Below, one piece after another: positions 1 through 8,702 of a stretch of DNA of 64,000 nucleotides. The notes under the pieces were generated by a model, which worked only from the letters and a program-made list of their open reading frames with translations, was not told where the DNA came from and ran no database searches. Source of the stretch: Pedobacter namyangjuensis (GTDB taxonomy: Bacteria > Bacteroidota > Bacteroidia > Sphingobacteriales > Sphingobacteriaceae). Position 1 is the stretch's first letter, and every line of letters begins with the position of its first letter. The stretch lies in contig NZ_QMHQ01000003.1 in NCBI RefSeq assembly GCF_003313325.1, forward strand, positions 1 through 64,000, given 5' to 3'. A program made the position numbers and the translations under genes.

Positions 1-2
1 TT

Positions 3-104
3 GAAATATCAAAAGCAGAAAAGGAGAAATTTGCACATAAGTATGCAGACAACTTAAAAACGGAATTGACAGAAAAGAAAATCATACCATTTGAACAGAA
101 ATAA
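3..104 (+). CDS. C-terminal end of an unidentified protein (partial)
   Basis: Reading from base 3 there is an open frame of 33 codons closed by TAA at 102-104, entering from the left edge. The visible tail is lysine- and glutamate-rich and looks like the helical end of a soluble protein, finishing in PFEQK. No family can be recognised from so little. It lies just before a stem-rich spacer and another unknown gene, so it probably belongs to an accessory stretch. It could be an accidental open frame, but its length, composition and position at the edge favour a real gene end. Confidence 0.5.
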   Translation, partial: EISKAEKEKFAHKYADNLKTELTEKKIIPFEQK

Positions 105-298
105 AAACTACTGCCAACAAGGTATTGCCAAAAGCGAGACTGAACGACTTCGATTGGGCATTTGTGCAAAGCTCAACATTAGTAATACTATTGAACTTTT
201 GTGCTAAAAACCCCAGCCTTCTGCAAGCCCCCGGACGTTACATGCAATAAAGGGCGAAAACTGACATAGGCCATTAGCAAACCGCCAATATTCACACT
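105..298. other. Gene-free spacer with inverted repeats, base composition unlike flanks
   Basis: This spacer between two unknown genes contains G/C-rich blocks (for example around 208-240) in an otherwise A/T-rich neighbourhood. It also has imperfectly complementary segments (GCAAAGCTCAA near 168 against TTGAACTTTTGTGC near 193). Spacers of this look separate small accessory genes in some Bacteroidota. A cassette or recombination role is only a guess: the ends do not match the integron attC core consensus. Confidence 0.3.
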
Positions 299-751
299 AT
301 GACAAATTTTGAAAAAATAAATAGTTTTGGATCATTCTTCCTTACCAATATTCATGAACCCAGCGACAATTCTCTTTTTTTAGAAATTAAAAAATCCCTA
401 ACTTCTGAAATAAAGGAAGACGTAGTCATAGGAGATTCGACATTTAAAGACTTAAAAAGAGTTCTTGTAGACGACAATTCTGATTATTTTACAATTCTTT
501 TCGAAAGCTATGTTTCATACCATATCGTAAATGAAAGTTTTTCAAATTTTAATGAGCGTGAAGGAGAATGTGTAAATGGATCGTTCTCTTTCTGTATATA
601 TAATAAGTCCACCTATTTAAATTTTATTTTAAAGGAGACTTTTGCAGATGCGATATTCCCAGGCGTTATGAAGCATTATTGTCTTTATTGCCAGAATCAT
701 GTGATACATGTAGTTTCAATAACGGAGCCTATTATTGAGATTGTCGACTGA
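299..751 (+). CDS. Hypothetical protein, 150 aa
   Basis: ATG at 299 opens a 150-residue reading frame. The predicted protein has no signal peptide or membrane segment, is rich in Ser, Phe, Asn and Ile, and has a Cys/His-containing patch (HYCLYCQNH) near residue 125. I do not recognise the family. It stands alone after a stem-rich spacer and before a lipoprotein gene, consistent with accessory gene content. Codon use is strongly A/T like its neighbours. A small immunity-type or stress protein is possible, but nothing in the sequence shows this. Confidence 0.55.
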   Translation: MTNFEKINSFGSFFLTNIHEPSDNSLFLEIKKSLTSEIKEDVVIGDSTFKDLKRVLVDDNSDYFTILFESYVSYHIVNESFSNFNEREGECVNGSFSFCIYNKSTYLNFILKETFADAIFPGVMKHYCLYCQNHVIHVVSITEPIIEIVD

Positions 752-832
752 CTACCAATTTAACCTGGGAAAATCTACTATCCAAAAAAAACACTGTATA
801 AAAGCGCTTTTACACCAAACCAAAAATAATCG

Positions 833-1687
833 ATGAATATTTTAAAACTCAAGTATCAATTTATATTAGTATTTTTTTCATTGGTAATAACCAGTTGCTC
901 ATCGAAAATAGGTAACGGAAGAATAAAGAGCATACAATATTATACTGTAGATGGCATAGTGCGTTCGAATAAGGCCAAAGAAATTTTTAAAACAAAGGTT
1001 GGACTTCATAAAATGGAGAATTTCGATTTAAATGGCAATCTAACCAGGGAAAGTGAATTCGACACCGTTGGAAACGAAAAAAATGTAATTGAAAATAAAT
1101 ATGACCTAAAAAATAACCTTCTTGAGGTATTGTATTATGAAAGATTTGCAAATAAAGGGCTTTCTAAAACTCAATTAGCCAAAAATATTTATAATGGCAA
1201 TTTGTTAGTTGAAACGTTATTATATTACGGAACGTTTGAAAGTTCCGGCTTTTGGTCAAAAACAACATTTAGTTATAATAACAAAAATCAGAAGATTAAA
1301 GTTGATTTTATTGGATATAACGATGATGTGGATAGAGAGACATTACTATTTACATGGAAAAATGATTTCAGTTATGTTGAGGATAGATTTGATAAAGAAG
1401 GAATATTATCGGAGAGACATTTTGTTCTTTTTGACAAAAAAGGACAGCAAATTGAACACAAAATAAACTTCGAAGTAAGTTCAAACGAAGATTACACCTA
1501 TCAAGTATATTCTAAAAAAACCTATGATAGATATGGGAACATCTTAACTAAGAAAAGTAAATACGTAGGTAAGCCAGTAGAAAAATCAGTTTATACGTAT
1601 TTGTATGTAGGAAAAAATTGGAATTATCGTCTTTGTAAGACTGATAACGATTACATTAGTGAATTTAGAAAAATAGAATATTATTAA
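833..1687 (+). CDS. Hypothetical lipoprotein, 284 aa
   Basis: The start at ATG 833 gives a hydrophobic leader ending in a lipobox (VITSC, Cys near residue 22), so export and lipid anchoring are likely. The mature part is a series of short beta-type segments with recurring motifs such as a Tyr-Asp-x-Asn/Gly pattern followed by charged residues. That resembles the YD/RHS-like or MORN-like repeat style of secreted Bacteroidota proteins, but no named family is certain. It is monocistronic: flanking gaps are 81 and 211 bases. Another frame inside it (1209-1466) is a shadow. Confidence 0.6.
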   Translation: MNILKLKYQFILVFFSLVITSCSSKIGNGRIKSIQYYTVDGIVRSNKAKEIFKTKVGLHKMENFDLNGNLTRESEFDTVGNEKNVIENKYDLKNNLLEVLYYERFANKGLSKTQLAKNIYNGNLLVETLLYYGTFESSGFWSKTTFSYNNKNQKIKVDFIGYNDDVDRETLLFTWKNDFSYVEDRFDKEGILSERHFVLFDKKGQQIEHKINFEVSSNEDYTYQVYSKKTYDRYGNILTKKSKYVGKPVEKSVYTYLYVGKNWNYRLCKTDNDYISEFRKIEYY

Positions 1688-1898
1688 CCTGAATTTTATT
1701 AGTAATTTTAATCTCTGGCTGGTGTTATCACCTACCAGAAAAGTTAAACTCAATACAGTGAGTATTAAAATGGTTGTCGGTAATAACACCGATAATAGGC
1801 AAAATCTGCTTAAATATGTGGCCTCAGCACAAATATCATAAACAAAATTTCTTTTCCAAACTTCGGTTTCAATTCCTTTTCTAGCCATAAAACAAACC

Positions 1899-2741
1899 AT
1901 GTTAAGCAAAAATTCGTCAAAAATACTACTAGCTTTACTACTGAACTTTGTTACTGTTTCTACCATCTTTGCACAAGTAAAAGAATATCGCGACACAAAA
2001 GTTGACAGCATTAGTTCTACCACAAACAGAAAATTACTAAACGATTTAGCTACTGACAGGTTTGAGAAGAGAACATACAAAACAGCTCATCATCAAATCC
2101 CCTACCGTATATTAAAACCCGAAAACAATCTTAAGGGAGTTAAATTCCCTTTGGTTATTACATTTCACAACTCCACCAGAATTGGCAACGATAACGAAAA
2201 GCAATTAGAACCTTTGGCTAGAATTTGGTTGCGAGATAGCATTTCGGCTAACTATCCCTGCTATGTATTGGCACCGCAGTTTAATAAGCGATCATCAAAT
2301 TACGAGAACAACGCAGATGGCGTACAAATAGCAAAACCGTCGGATGATGTTTTTGCTATGTTAGAATTGATAGAAACCATTCAGAAAGAGTTCCCGAATA
2401 TCGATAAGGATAGAATTTATTTAGTCGGTTATTCTATGGGTGCTTCGACTGCACAAAACCTAATGAGTATTAAGCCACAAAAGTTTGCAGCAATGTTTGC
2501 TATGGCGGGAGTACCCGATTTTTCAAATATTAAAAAACTTTCAGCTAAAAACATCTGGCTAATTCACGGCGAAAAGGACATTGAAAATCCATACATCGGG
2601 AGCGTTAATTTGTACAACAAGCTAACATCAAATAAAAAATTGATTTTTACTACGTTTAAAAACTTAGATCATAATAATATCACTATCCCATTTTTGCTAA
2701 CAGCCGAAATTCCAAAATGGTTGTTTGCTCAACATAAGTAA
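1899..2741 (+). CDS. Secreted alpha/beta hydrolase (esterase/phospholipase-like)
   Basis: A 280-residue protein with an N-terminal signal peptide (hydrophobic residues 8-25, then Q). The alpha/beta-hydrolase nucleophile elbow G-Y-S-M-G is at residues 177-181 with Ser179. A plausible acid is Asp227 in HGEKD and a plausible base is His258 in LDHNN, giving the order Ser-Asp-His. The family includes secreted esterases of the PHB-depolymerase/phospholipase type; the substrate cannot be told. It is followed after 35 bases by a small unknown gene on the same strand, so the two may be co-transcribed. An overlapping minus-strand frame at its 5' end is a shadow. Confidence 0.75.
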   Translation: MLSKNSSKILLALLLNFVTVSTIFAQVKEYRDTKVDSISSTTNRKLLNDLATDRFEKRTYKTAHHQIPYRILKPENNLKGVKFPLVITFHNSTRIGNDNEKQLEPLARIWLRDSISANYPCYVLAPQFNKRSSNYENNADGVQIAKPSDDVFAMLELIETIQKEFPNIDKDRIYLVGYSMGASTAQNLMSIKPQKFAAMFAMAGVPDFSNIKKLSAKNIWLIHGEKDIENPYIGSVNLYNKLTSNKKLIFTTFKNLDHNNITIPFLLTAEIPKWLFAQHK

Positions 2742-2776
2742 AAGCCAATTTGTTAGGAGCATAAAAGAAATTTGAA

Positions 2777-3244
2777 ATGAAAGAACTCGTGTTTGAAATA
2801 AACTCAAACGAAGAAATTTGGGAATTGATCGATAAAAATTTCAATCATATTTTCATCCATAAATTTATGCCCAACCAAGCTATAGAGTGGTGGTCTACCG
2901 ATCTAAAAATGAAAAACAATGAAACATTCGAAAATTTATCGGTAAGAAATATGGAGTTTGACATTTCGACGGATTTAGCTGGACTACAGCAAATATTAAC
3001 GTTAAACACTTACCAATTAAGAATTTATCAGTTTGATAAACCTATCCCTCACACGCTCTCTCTAGAACACCTACCCGAAAACAATCGCGAAAAAATTCTG
3101 CAACAAAATGGTTTAAAGCAATCGTACTTTTGTGATTTTGAATTTTTAACCATATCGAGCACAGAAGATAAATTTATTGAGGGGATTGAAAACAACCCTA
3201 TTTTTAGAGACAGAATTGAACAACGAAAAAACAAAGCCAACTAA
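2777..3244 (+). CDS. Hypothetical protein, 155 aa
   Basis: Begins at ATG 2777, 35 bases after the hydrolase, and ends 9 bases before the metallo-beta-lactamase ATG, so the three genes probably form one transcription unit. The product is soluble, with no signal peptide, and contains a Trp pair (EWWSTD) near residue 38 and a charged C-terminus. I do not recognise the family. The tight spacing to the beta-lactamase gene suggests shared expression but says nothing about function. Confidence 0.6.
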   Translation: MKELVFEINSNEEIWELIDKNFNHIFIHKFMPNQAIEWWSTDLKMKNNETFENLSVRNMEFDISTDLAGLQQILTLNTYQLRIYQFDKPIPHTLSLEHLPENNREKILQQNGLKQSYFCDFEFLTISSTEDKFIEGIENNPIFRDRIEQRKNKAN

Positions 3245-3253
3245 AACTACCCT

Positions 3254-4012
3254 ATGAAAATTGTTGTGAAAAGCTTATTACTTCTATTAATTGTTGCGGG
3301 CAGTATTGGTTGTAATATTCCAAAAAAAGATACTTTTAAGCCAAAAGAAGTTTATAAATCTGAAAATTTAACGATAACCCAAATCAGTGAAAACGCCTAC
3401 CAACATACCTCCTACCTACAAACCAATGATTTTGGAAAAGTACCGTGTAATGGATTAATCGTTAAAAACAATAAAGAAACGGCCATTTTCGACACGCCAA
3501 CAAACGACACAAGTGCACTGGCACTAATAACTTGGGTAAAAAATGTGCTTCATTGCAAGATAATTGCAGTTATCCCTACGCATTTTCACGATGACTGTTT
3601 AGGTGGATTAAAGGCTTTCCATCAAAACAATATACCTTCTTACGCCTATTTTAAAACCATCGCCTTTGCTAAAGAAAACAACTTTGCTATTCCACAAAAT
3701 AGTTTTTTAGATTCCTTATCATTAAAAGTTGGCAAAGAAAAAATTACGGCAAAATTCTTTGGCGAAGGGCATACTAAAGATAATGTAATTGGTTATTTTG
3801 CTAGCGACAACATTATGTTTGGCGGTTGTTTAATTAAAGAATTAGATGCCACGAAAGGATATTTAGGCGATGCAAATGTTGCAGCATGGTCTAACACCGT
3901 TGAGAAAGTTAAAAATGCCTACCCAAATGTAAAAATTATTATTCCCGGCCACGGAAATTACGGTGATAAAAAACTGCTCGATTATACTATTAACTTGTTC
4001 AAAAATAAATAA
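3254..4012 (+). CDS. Subclass B1 metallo-beta-lactamase, lipoprotein form
   Basis: A 252-residue protein with the full B1 zinc set: His110-x-His112-x-Asp114 (HFHDD), His173 (GEGHT), Cys192 (GGCLIK) and His233 (PGHG). Lys195, three residues after the Cys, matches the substrate-binding Lys224 of B1 enzymes. B1 enzymes hydrolyse penicillins, cephalosporins and carbapenems with two zinc ions in the periplasm. The leader ends in a lipobox (GSIGC, Cys20), so the enzyme is probably membrane-anchored, as in NDM-type enzymes. In the loop after Cys192 the usual Asn233 position appears to be Tyr (KGYLGDAN). No mobile element is nearby, which points to a resident chromosomal gene. Activity is inferred, not shown. 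Confidence 0.88.
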   Translation: MKIVVKSLLLLLIVAGSIGCNIPKKDTFKPKEVYKSENLTITQISENAYQHTSYLQTNDFGKVPCNGLIVKNNKETAIFDTPTNDTSALALITWVKNVLHCKIIAVIPTHFHDDCLGGLKAFHQNNIPSYAYFKTIAFAKENNFAIPQNSFLDSLSLKVGKEKITAKFFGEGHTKDNVIGYFASDNIMFGGCLIKELDATKGYLGDANVAAWSNTVEKVKNAYPNVKIIIPGHGNYGDKKLLDYTINLFKNK

Positions 4013-4054
4013 ACCAGCTTAATCTAAGCGAATACATCATTATAGAAAACATTC

Positions 4055-4062
4055 TATATTTG
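4055..4062 (+). promoter_or_regulatory. Candidate Bacteroidota -7 element (TATATTTG)
   Basis: The octamer matches TAnnTTTG and sits 13 bases before the ATG at 4075. The upstream TTG element is not clear. It overlaps a possible TTG start at 4060, which is one reason to place the start of the following gene at the ATG. Confidence 0.45.
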
Positions 4063-4074
4063 CGAAAAAAAATA

Positions 4075-4806
4075 ATGAATCATCACTGCCTTAATTGTAG
4101 TTACGAAACAAACGGAAACTATTGCAGCAATTGCGGACAAAAAACTTCAACACACAGATATTCGCTACAACACTTTTTCGCTCACGATTTTGTTCATGGC
4201 ATTTTCCATTTGGATAGCGGTTTCTTGTACACCATAAAGGAGTTATTTACCAGACCTGGACATAGCGTTAGGGAGTTTATTCAAGGTAAACGAGCAAAGC
4301 ACTTCAACTATTTTACCGCGGTAATCTTACTACTTACCATTACATATTTTGTATCTAAATGGGCAAAGGTAGAGCTAACTGAAGTTTTTACAAGTTCGGT
4401 AGGCCTTTCAAGGGTTGTTAAAGATTACGTTAAACTAACTACACTGATTGCAGTGCCAATTTATGCGCTTTTTAGCTACTTAATTTTTAAAAAAACTAAA
4501 CAAAATTATACCGAAAATATTGTTATAAATATGTTTTTGCTCGTCGGCATGTTAGTTTTCCGATTAACCTTACATATTGTTATCGCTCTTACCTCCAATA
4601 TTGAAGCGATTAATATAATAAATCTTGCATTAGGTATTATCACCTACATTTATATCTCCATATTTTGTTATCAATACTTTTCTGCATTTGAATATTCGAA
4701 AGGAGTTTTAATACGTAAGGTTTTATTATTCTCTTTACTTATTTTATCAATTAAACAAGGTATTAATCTACTGATAAATGAGATAGGTATACAATATTTT
4801 CATTAG
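4075..4806 (+). CDS. DUF3667 family membrane protein
   Basis: I choose ATG 4075 rather than TTG 4060, because the TTG lies inside a promoter-like TATATTTG. The protein begins with a zinc-ribbon-like Cys pair set (HHCLNCSYETNGNYCSNCG), the hallmark of DUF3667. It continues through an amphipathic stretch (HDFVHGIFHLDSGFLYT) and a conserved PGHSVREFIQGKRAKHFNYF block into several transmembrane helices. Members are found mainly in Bacteroidota and have no assigned biochemical role. The preceding gene ends 62 bases upstream and the next starts 48 bases downstream on the same strand. Confidence 0.8.
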   Translation: MNHHCLNCSYETNGNYCSNCGQKTSTHRYSLQHFFAHDFVHGIFHLDSGFLYTIKELFTRPGHSVREFIQGKRAKHFNYFTAVILLLTITYFVSKWAKVELTEVFTSSVGLSRVVKDYVKLTTLIAVPIYALFSYLIFKKTKQNYTENIVINMFLLVGMLVFRLTLHIVIALTSNIEAINIINLALGIITYIYISIFCYQYFSAFEYSKGVLIRKVLLFSLLILSIKQGINLLINEIGIQYFH

Positions 4807-4854
4807 CGAAGTAACTAGATTAAACAAATTAAGTTTCATTAACTGAGTTAAAAC

Positions 4855-5448
4855 ATGATGAATGAAGATTTACAGAAACAAATTGATTTTATAAAGGAAA
4901 TTGATAAGCTAAAATACATTCAACGTAAAACGAAGTTATTCAACAGCGATAGACATGAAAATGATGCCGAGCATAGTTGGCATTTGGCCATGATGACTAT
5001 CGTGCTGTCTAATCATTCTAATAAACCAATAGACGTACTTAAAGTATTAAAAATGGTTTTAATACACGACATAGTAGAGATTGATGCAGGCGATACTTTT
5101 ATTTATGACGCTGTAAAAAATCATAGCAACACAGATGAAGAACTGATTGCCGCTAAAAGAATTTTTGGACTTTTGCCTCAGGAACAAGCAGAAGAATTTA
5201 TTTCGATTTGGGAAGAGTTTGAACAAGGGGAAACGAACGAAGCTAAGTTTGCAAAATCAATGGATCGTTTAGAACCACTTTTGCAAAACACGTCTAACAA
5301 CGGAGGTACTTGGAAAGAGTTTAACGTGCCTTATCAAAAAGTTTACGAAAAGAAAAAAGCCATTAATGAAGGTTCAGCAACTATTTGGAATTATGCCGAG
5401 AAGCTTATTAATGAAAGTGTAGAAAAAGGAATTCTTTCTAAAGAGTAA
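4855..5448 (+). CDS. HD-domain hydrolase (YfbR/HDDC2-like 5'-nucleotidase)
   Basis: A 197-residue cytosolic protein with the HD-domain metal motif: HENDAEHSWHLA (His), then VLIHDIVEIDAGD (His-Asp) and a later Asp in MDRLEP. This matches the HDDC2/YfbR group, metal-dependent phosphohydrolases acting on deoxynucleoside 5'-monophosphates. The exact substrate is inferred from the family. The first codons are ATGATG, so the start may be 4855 or 4858. It ends before a convergent intergenic region with a long inverted repeat that may serve as terminator. Confidence 0.8.
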   Translation: MMNEDLQKQIDFIKEIDKLKYIQRKTKLFNSDRHENDAEHSWHLAMMTIVLSNHSNKPIDVLKVLKMVLIHDIVEIDAGDTFIYDAVKNHSNTDEELIAAKRIFGLLPQEQAEEFISIWEEFEQGETNEAKFAKSMDRLEPLLQNTSNNGGTWKEFNVPYQKVYEKKKAINEGSATIWNYAEKLINESVEKGILSKE

Positions 5449-5465
5449 ATATTAGTTTTCAAACT

Positions 5466-5640
5466 ATTGTCATTCACAGCGTATTTTTTGATTAATAACT
5501 TGTACCGATTTTATGTCGGTAGCAAAAGCGAAGAATCTACTTTGAAAACCCTTCAAGCAGATTCTTCCAAAGTAGGAATGAAAATCTTCGCACTATAATT
5601 TTGTCAGTCTGAACGTAATCGAATACTGAACTATGCTCAA
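5466..5640. repeat. Dispersed palindromic repeat (TTGTCATTC...AGAATCT type)
   Basis: Between convergent genes there is a stem with arms GAAGAATCT (5530-5538) and AGATTCTTC (5559-5567), with inner complementary TTGAA/TTCAA. TTGTCA-type ends lie near 5467 and 5601, followed by CAGTCTGAACGTAATCGAAT. Relatives occur at 20365-20440 and 39192 in this window. It may act as a bidirectional terminator and as a repeated extragenic element. Confidence 0.55.
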
Positions 5641-5663
5641 CGTAAAACATTTTAAACAAAAAT

Positions 5664-6545
5664 TTATGGTGTGTTCTCTTCAATCAATAAGTTGATAATT
5701 CCATCAACCATGCCAACTTTAGGCACGTAAATTTGCTTAATTCCTGTCCATTTCATTAATGTTAGGTAAATCTCGCAAGCTGGAATAATCACATCTGCCC
5801 TATCCTGATTTAATTTTAGCAAGGTGATCCTTTCTTTTAAAGAATAAGAATTTAGCTCGTTGTATAAAGTTTTTAAGGCCATAAAATTCAATGGCATATT
5901 ATCCTTTTCGCCAGACATGCGGAACAGTTTGTTAATGTTACCACCGGTTCCAATTCCAGCTAAGTTTTTTAAATCTTTTGTGTGCGCCTTTACCCAATCA
6001 CGCATTTCATCCCAAGTCTCATCTTTATCCTGGTTATCCAAAATTCTAATCGTACCAATATTAAACGATTTTGAAGCCAATGGTTGCTTATTAACAAATA
6101 CAGAAAGTTCTGTGCTACCTCCGCCTACGTCTATATACAAGTAACTCTTTTTAGCATCTAAATTTTCTTCAATGTGGTTGGAGTAGATAATATTCGCTTC
6201 ACGCTGACCTTCTATAATCTCTAAATCGATATCAGCTACTTTTTTAATTTTTTTGATAATTTCCTTACCATTTTTCGCTTCACGCATGGCAGATGTAGCA
6301 CACGCCAAGTACTTCGTTACATTGTAAACATCCATCAAATTTTTAAAAGCCGCCATCGTTTTTACTAAATCCTCAATCTTTTTTGGCGAAATTTGTTGTT
6401 CCAAAAATGCATCGTCGCCCAAGCGCAATGGCACCCTAATCAAGGTTGTTTTCTTGTAAGGATTTCCCTTGTCGTGAGGGGTAATATCGGCAATAAGTAA
6501 TCTAACAGCATTTGAGCCAATGTCTATGGCAGCGTATCTTAACAT
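5664..6545 (-). CDS. Ppx/GppA family phosphatase (exopolyphosphatase-like)
   Basis: A 293-residue protein of the actin/Hsp70/sugar kinase fold. The N-terminal phosphate motif AAIDIGSNAVRLLIADI, ATSAMREAKNG, the glycine-rich IDVGGGSTEL and GTGGNINKL are all present. Ppx enzymes release phosphate from polyphosphate ends; GppA enzymes act on pppGpp. The sequence alone does not separate the two. At about 290 residues it is the short form without a C-terminal HD domain. It lies 1 base downstream of the polyphosphate kinase stop on the same strand, so synthesis and breakdown of polyphosphate are probably co-expressed. Confidence 0.88.
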   Translation of the reverse strand: MLRYAAIDIGSNAVRLLIADITPHDKGNPYKKTTLIRVPLRLGDDAFLEQQISPKKIEDLVKTMAAFKNLMDVYNVTKYLACATSAMREAKNGKEIIKKIKKVADIDLEIIEGQREANIIYSNHIEENLDAKKSYLYIDVGGGSTELSVFVNKQPLASKSFNIGTIRILDNQDKDETWDEMRDWVKAHTKDLKNLAGIGTGGNINKLFRMSGEKDNMPLNFMALKTLYNELNSYSLKERITLLKLNQDRADVIIPACEIYLTLMKWTGIKQIYVPKVGMVDGIINLLIEENTP

Positions 6546-6546
6546 A

Positions 6547-8604
6547 TTATTGATGTTTGTTTTTTAGGTAGTTATAGGTCTGCACTTGGGCTCTAACTTT
6601 TCTATTCAACCTATTTTTATGGTATTTGTTATTATTTAATCTATTTATATCCCTGGCCTTTACATTATCCTGTAATTGGAAATCGATAATATCTCTAATC
6701 TCTTGTTTAACTTCCTCATCCAAAATCGGGAAACCAACTTCTACCCTATGCTCAAAGTTTCTGCTCATTAAATCTGCAGATGAAAGGTACATTTCCTCTC
6801 CTCCGGCATTGCCAAAAATGAAAACCCTAGCGTGCTCTAAAAACTTATCTACAATACTAATTACGGTTATATTCTCGCTAAAGCCAGCTACTCCTGGAAC
6901 TAGACAGCAAATACCACGCACTATTAAACGAATTTTCACACCTGCATTGCTCGCCTCGTAAAGCTTTTGCACAATACCTTCATCGGCCAAGCTGTTAACC
7001 TTTAAGATCATGTAGGCAGGTTTGCCCGCTTTAGCCAGTTTAATCTCCCGGTTTATTAAATCGTAAATTTTGTTTCTAGAATCTAATGGAGAAACAATAA
7101 GGTGCTTAAAATCCTTAGCTACGGTTTTGTTGTTTAGCGCTTTAAAAAGTTTTACCAAATCTCTTGTAATCTCTTTTTTAGCGGTAAAAATACTATGATC
7201 GCAATAAATACGGGCAGTTTTTTCGTTAAAGTTACCCGTTGCTAGGTTAGCATAATAAACAGCTCTACCTCTTTCCATCCGTTTTACTAAACAAATTTTA
7301 GAGTGTACTTTATAACCATTTAGGCCATAATTAACATTTACACCCTCTTCCATTAGCCTATTGGTCCAATGGATATTGGCCTCTTCATCAAACCTAGCCT
7401 TTAACTCTACTATGCAATTAACTTTTTTACCATTTTTAACGGCATTAATCAAAGCGTTTATAACTTTCGAATTTTCAGCTAAGCGATAAAGTGTAATATT
7501 TATCTCAGTAACTTTTGGATCAATAGCTGCTTCCCTTAAAAAAAGGATAATATAATCGTAAGATTGATAAGGAAGATTAACCAAATAATCTTTTTCCGCA
7601 ACACGACTAAAAATACTTTCTCGGCGATGTAAACCTTGTACTTTTATAGGCACGGCCGGCGGATATTCTAACTCCTTACTACCCACGTTCGGAAAAGCTA
7701 TAAAATCTCCGAAACGATGGTAACGATTTCCGGGAATCAGGCCTTCGGCTTCGATTTTTAATTTAGATACCAATACGCTTAGCATATCAAAAGGCATTTG
7801 CGTATCATAAAGCAAACGCATAGGCTTACCTTTCTTGCGTTTATCCAAACTTGCTTTTAACTCTTCGATAAATTTATCGCTAACGTTTTTATCAATATCA
7901 AGCTCCGCATCTCTAGTAACCTGAATAGAAAAAGCTTCGATACTGTCGTAGTTAAAAACGTAGAAAATATCTTCTAAACAGTACTTAATAATGTCTTCGG
8001 CCAAAATAATAAACTTTAGACCGTTAGTTTCTGGTAAAACCAAAAATCGTGGTAAGCTATATGGCAGCTCTACAAGTGCATATTTTTCATTCTTTCTAGA
8101 TCCTTTTTTTATCAGACGAACAAAAAAGTAAAGTCTTCTGTCCTTAAGTTCGGGAAATGGTTTGGCAGGGTCTATCATTATCGGCACCAAATTAGAAAGG
8201 ATTTTGTCTCTAAAATGGTTACGTACAAATTCTCCACGAGCAACGTTAAGTTGCGTATCGTTTAAAATAAATATTTTGTTTTGCGCTAATTCACTAATTA
8301 AGATATCCTGAAAAAGCGTTTCGAACCTACGCTCGTGCTTAACAACAATGTTTTTTATTTCATTTAGCACCTTTTTAGGGTTAAATCCCAACAGTGCCTT
8401 GGCCTTATCGTTAAGGTTTGCCAATCGGCTTAATGTTGCTACCCTAACGCGATAAAATTCTTCCAAATTTGAAGAGAATATAGACAAAAACTTAATACGT
8501 TCTATCAGGGGCACCGTTTCATCGGCTGCCTCCTGCAGTACACGTTCATTAAAATATAGCCAGCTTAGTTCTCTATTTAAAAACGGAATTTTCTTCTTGG
8601 ACAT
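6547..8604 (-). CDS. ppk1: Polyphosphate kinase 1
   Basis: A 685-residue protein covering the four PPK1 domains, starting with NRELSWLYFNERVLQEA and ending in two phospholipase-D-like C domains. The conserved His regions are visible: YKVHSKICLVKR, the autophosphorylated His segment in the family, and FLEHARVFIFGN. PPK1 transfers the ATP gamma-phosphate reversibly onto polyphosphate at the inner membrane. The length is normal for the family. The Ppx/GppA gene follows directly. Upstream on the same strand is the histone-like gene, separated by a terminator-like hairpin. Confidence 0.95.
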   Translation of the reverse strand: MSKKKIPFLNRELSWLYFNERVLQEAADETVPLIERIKFLSIFSSNLEEFYRVRVATLSRLANLNDKAKALLGFNPKKVLNEIKNIVVKHERRFETLFQDILISELAQNKIFILNDTQLNVARGEFVRNHFRDKILSNLVPIMIDPAKPFPELKDRRLYFFVRLIKKGSRKNEKYALVELPYSLPRFLVLPETNGLKFIILAEDIIKYCLEDIFYVFNYDSIEAFSIQVTRDAELDIDKNVSDKFIEELKASLDKRKKGKPMRLLYDTQMPFDMLSVLVSKLKIEAEGLIPGNRYHRFGDFIAFPNVGSKELEYPPAVPIKVQGLHRRESIFSRVAEKDYLVNLPYQSYDYIILFLREAAIDPKVTEINITLYRLAENSKVINALINAVKNGKKVNCIVELKARFDEEANIHWTNRLMEEGVNVNYGLNGYKVHSKICLVKRMERGRAVYYANLATGNFNEKTARIYCDHSIFTAKKEITRDLVKLFKALNNKTVAKDFKHLIVSPLDSRNKIYDLINREIKLAKAGKPAYMILKVNSLADEGIVQKLYEASNAGVKIRLIVRGICCLVPGVAGFSENITVISIVDKFLEHARVFIFGNAGGEEMYLSSADLMSRNFEHRVEVGFPILDEEVKQEIRDIIDFQLQDNVKARDINRLNNNKYHKNRLNRKVRAQVQTYNYLKNKHQ

Positions 8605-8613
8605 GTATAAAAA

Positions 8614-8642
8614 TAAAAAAAATCCCCTATAAGAGGATTTTC
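8614..8642 (-). terminator. Rho-independent terminator after the histone-like gene
   Basis: On the minus strand, AATCCTC, a short TTATA loop and GGGGATT are followed by a T run. It lies between the end of the histone-like gene (8703) and the start of ppk1 (8604). Confidence 0.7.
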
Positions 8643-8702
8643 AAATGTGCTAATTTTAGTGTTAAGTTATTGTTAATTAATAACTAAGTTGATAACACCA
8701 AT

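Noticed and set aside
105..298. Integron attC site
   Set aside because: The GTTRRRY and RYYYAAC cores are not found at the ends, and no integrase gene is visible.
4060..4074. TTG start for the DUF3667 gene
   Set aside because: The TTG is the end of a TATATTTG promoter-like element, and ATG 4075 lies 13 bases after that element.
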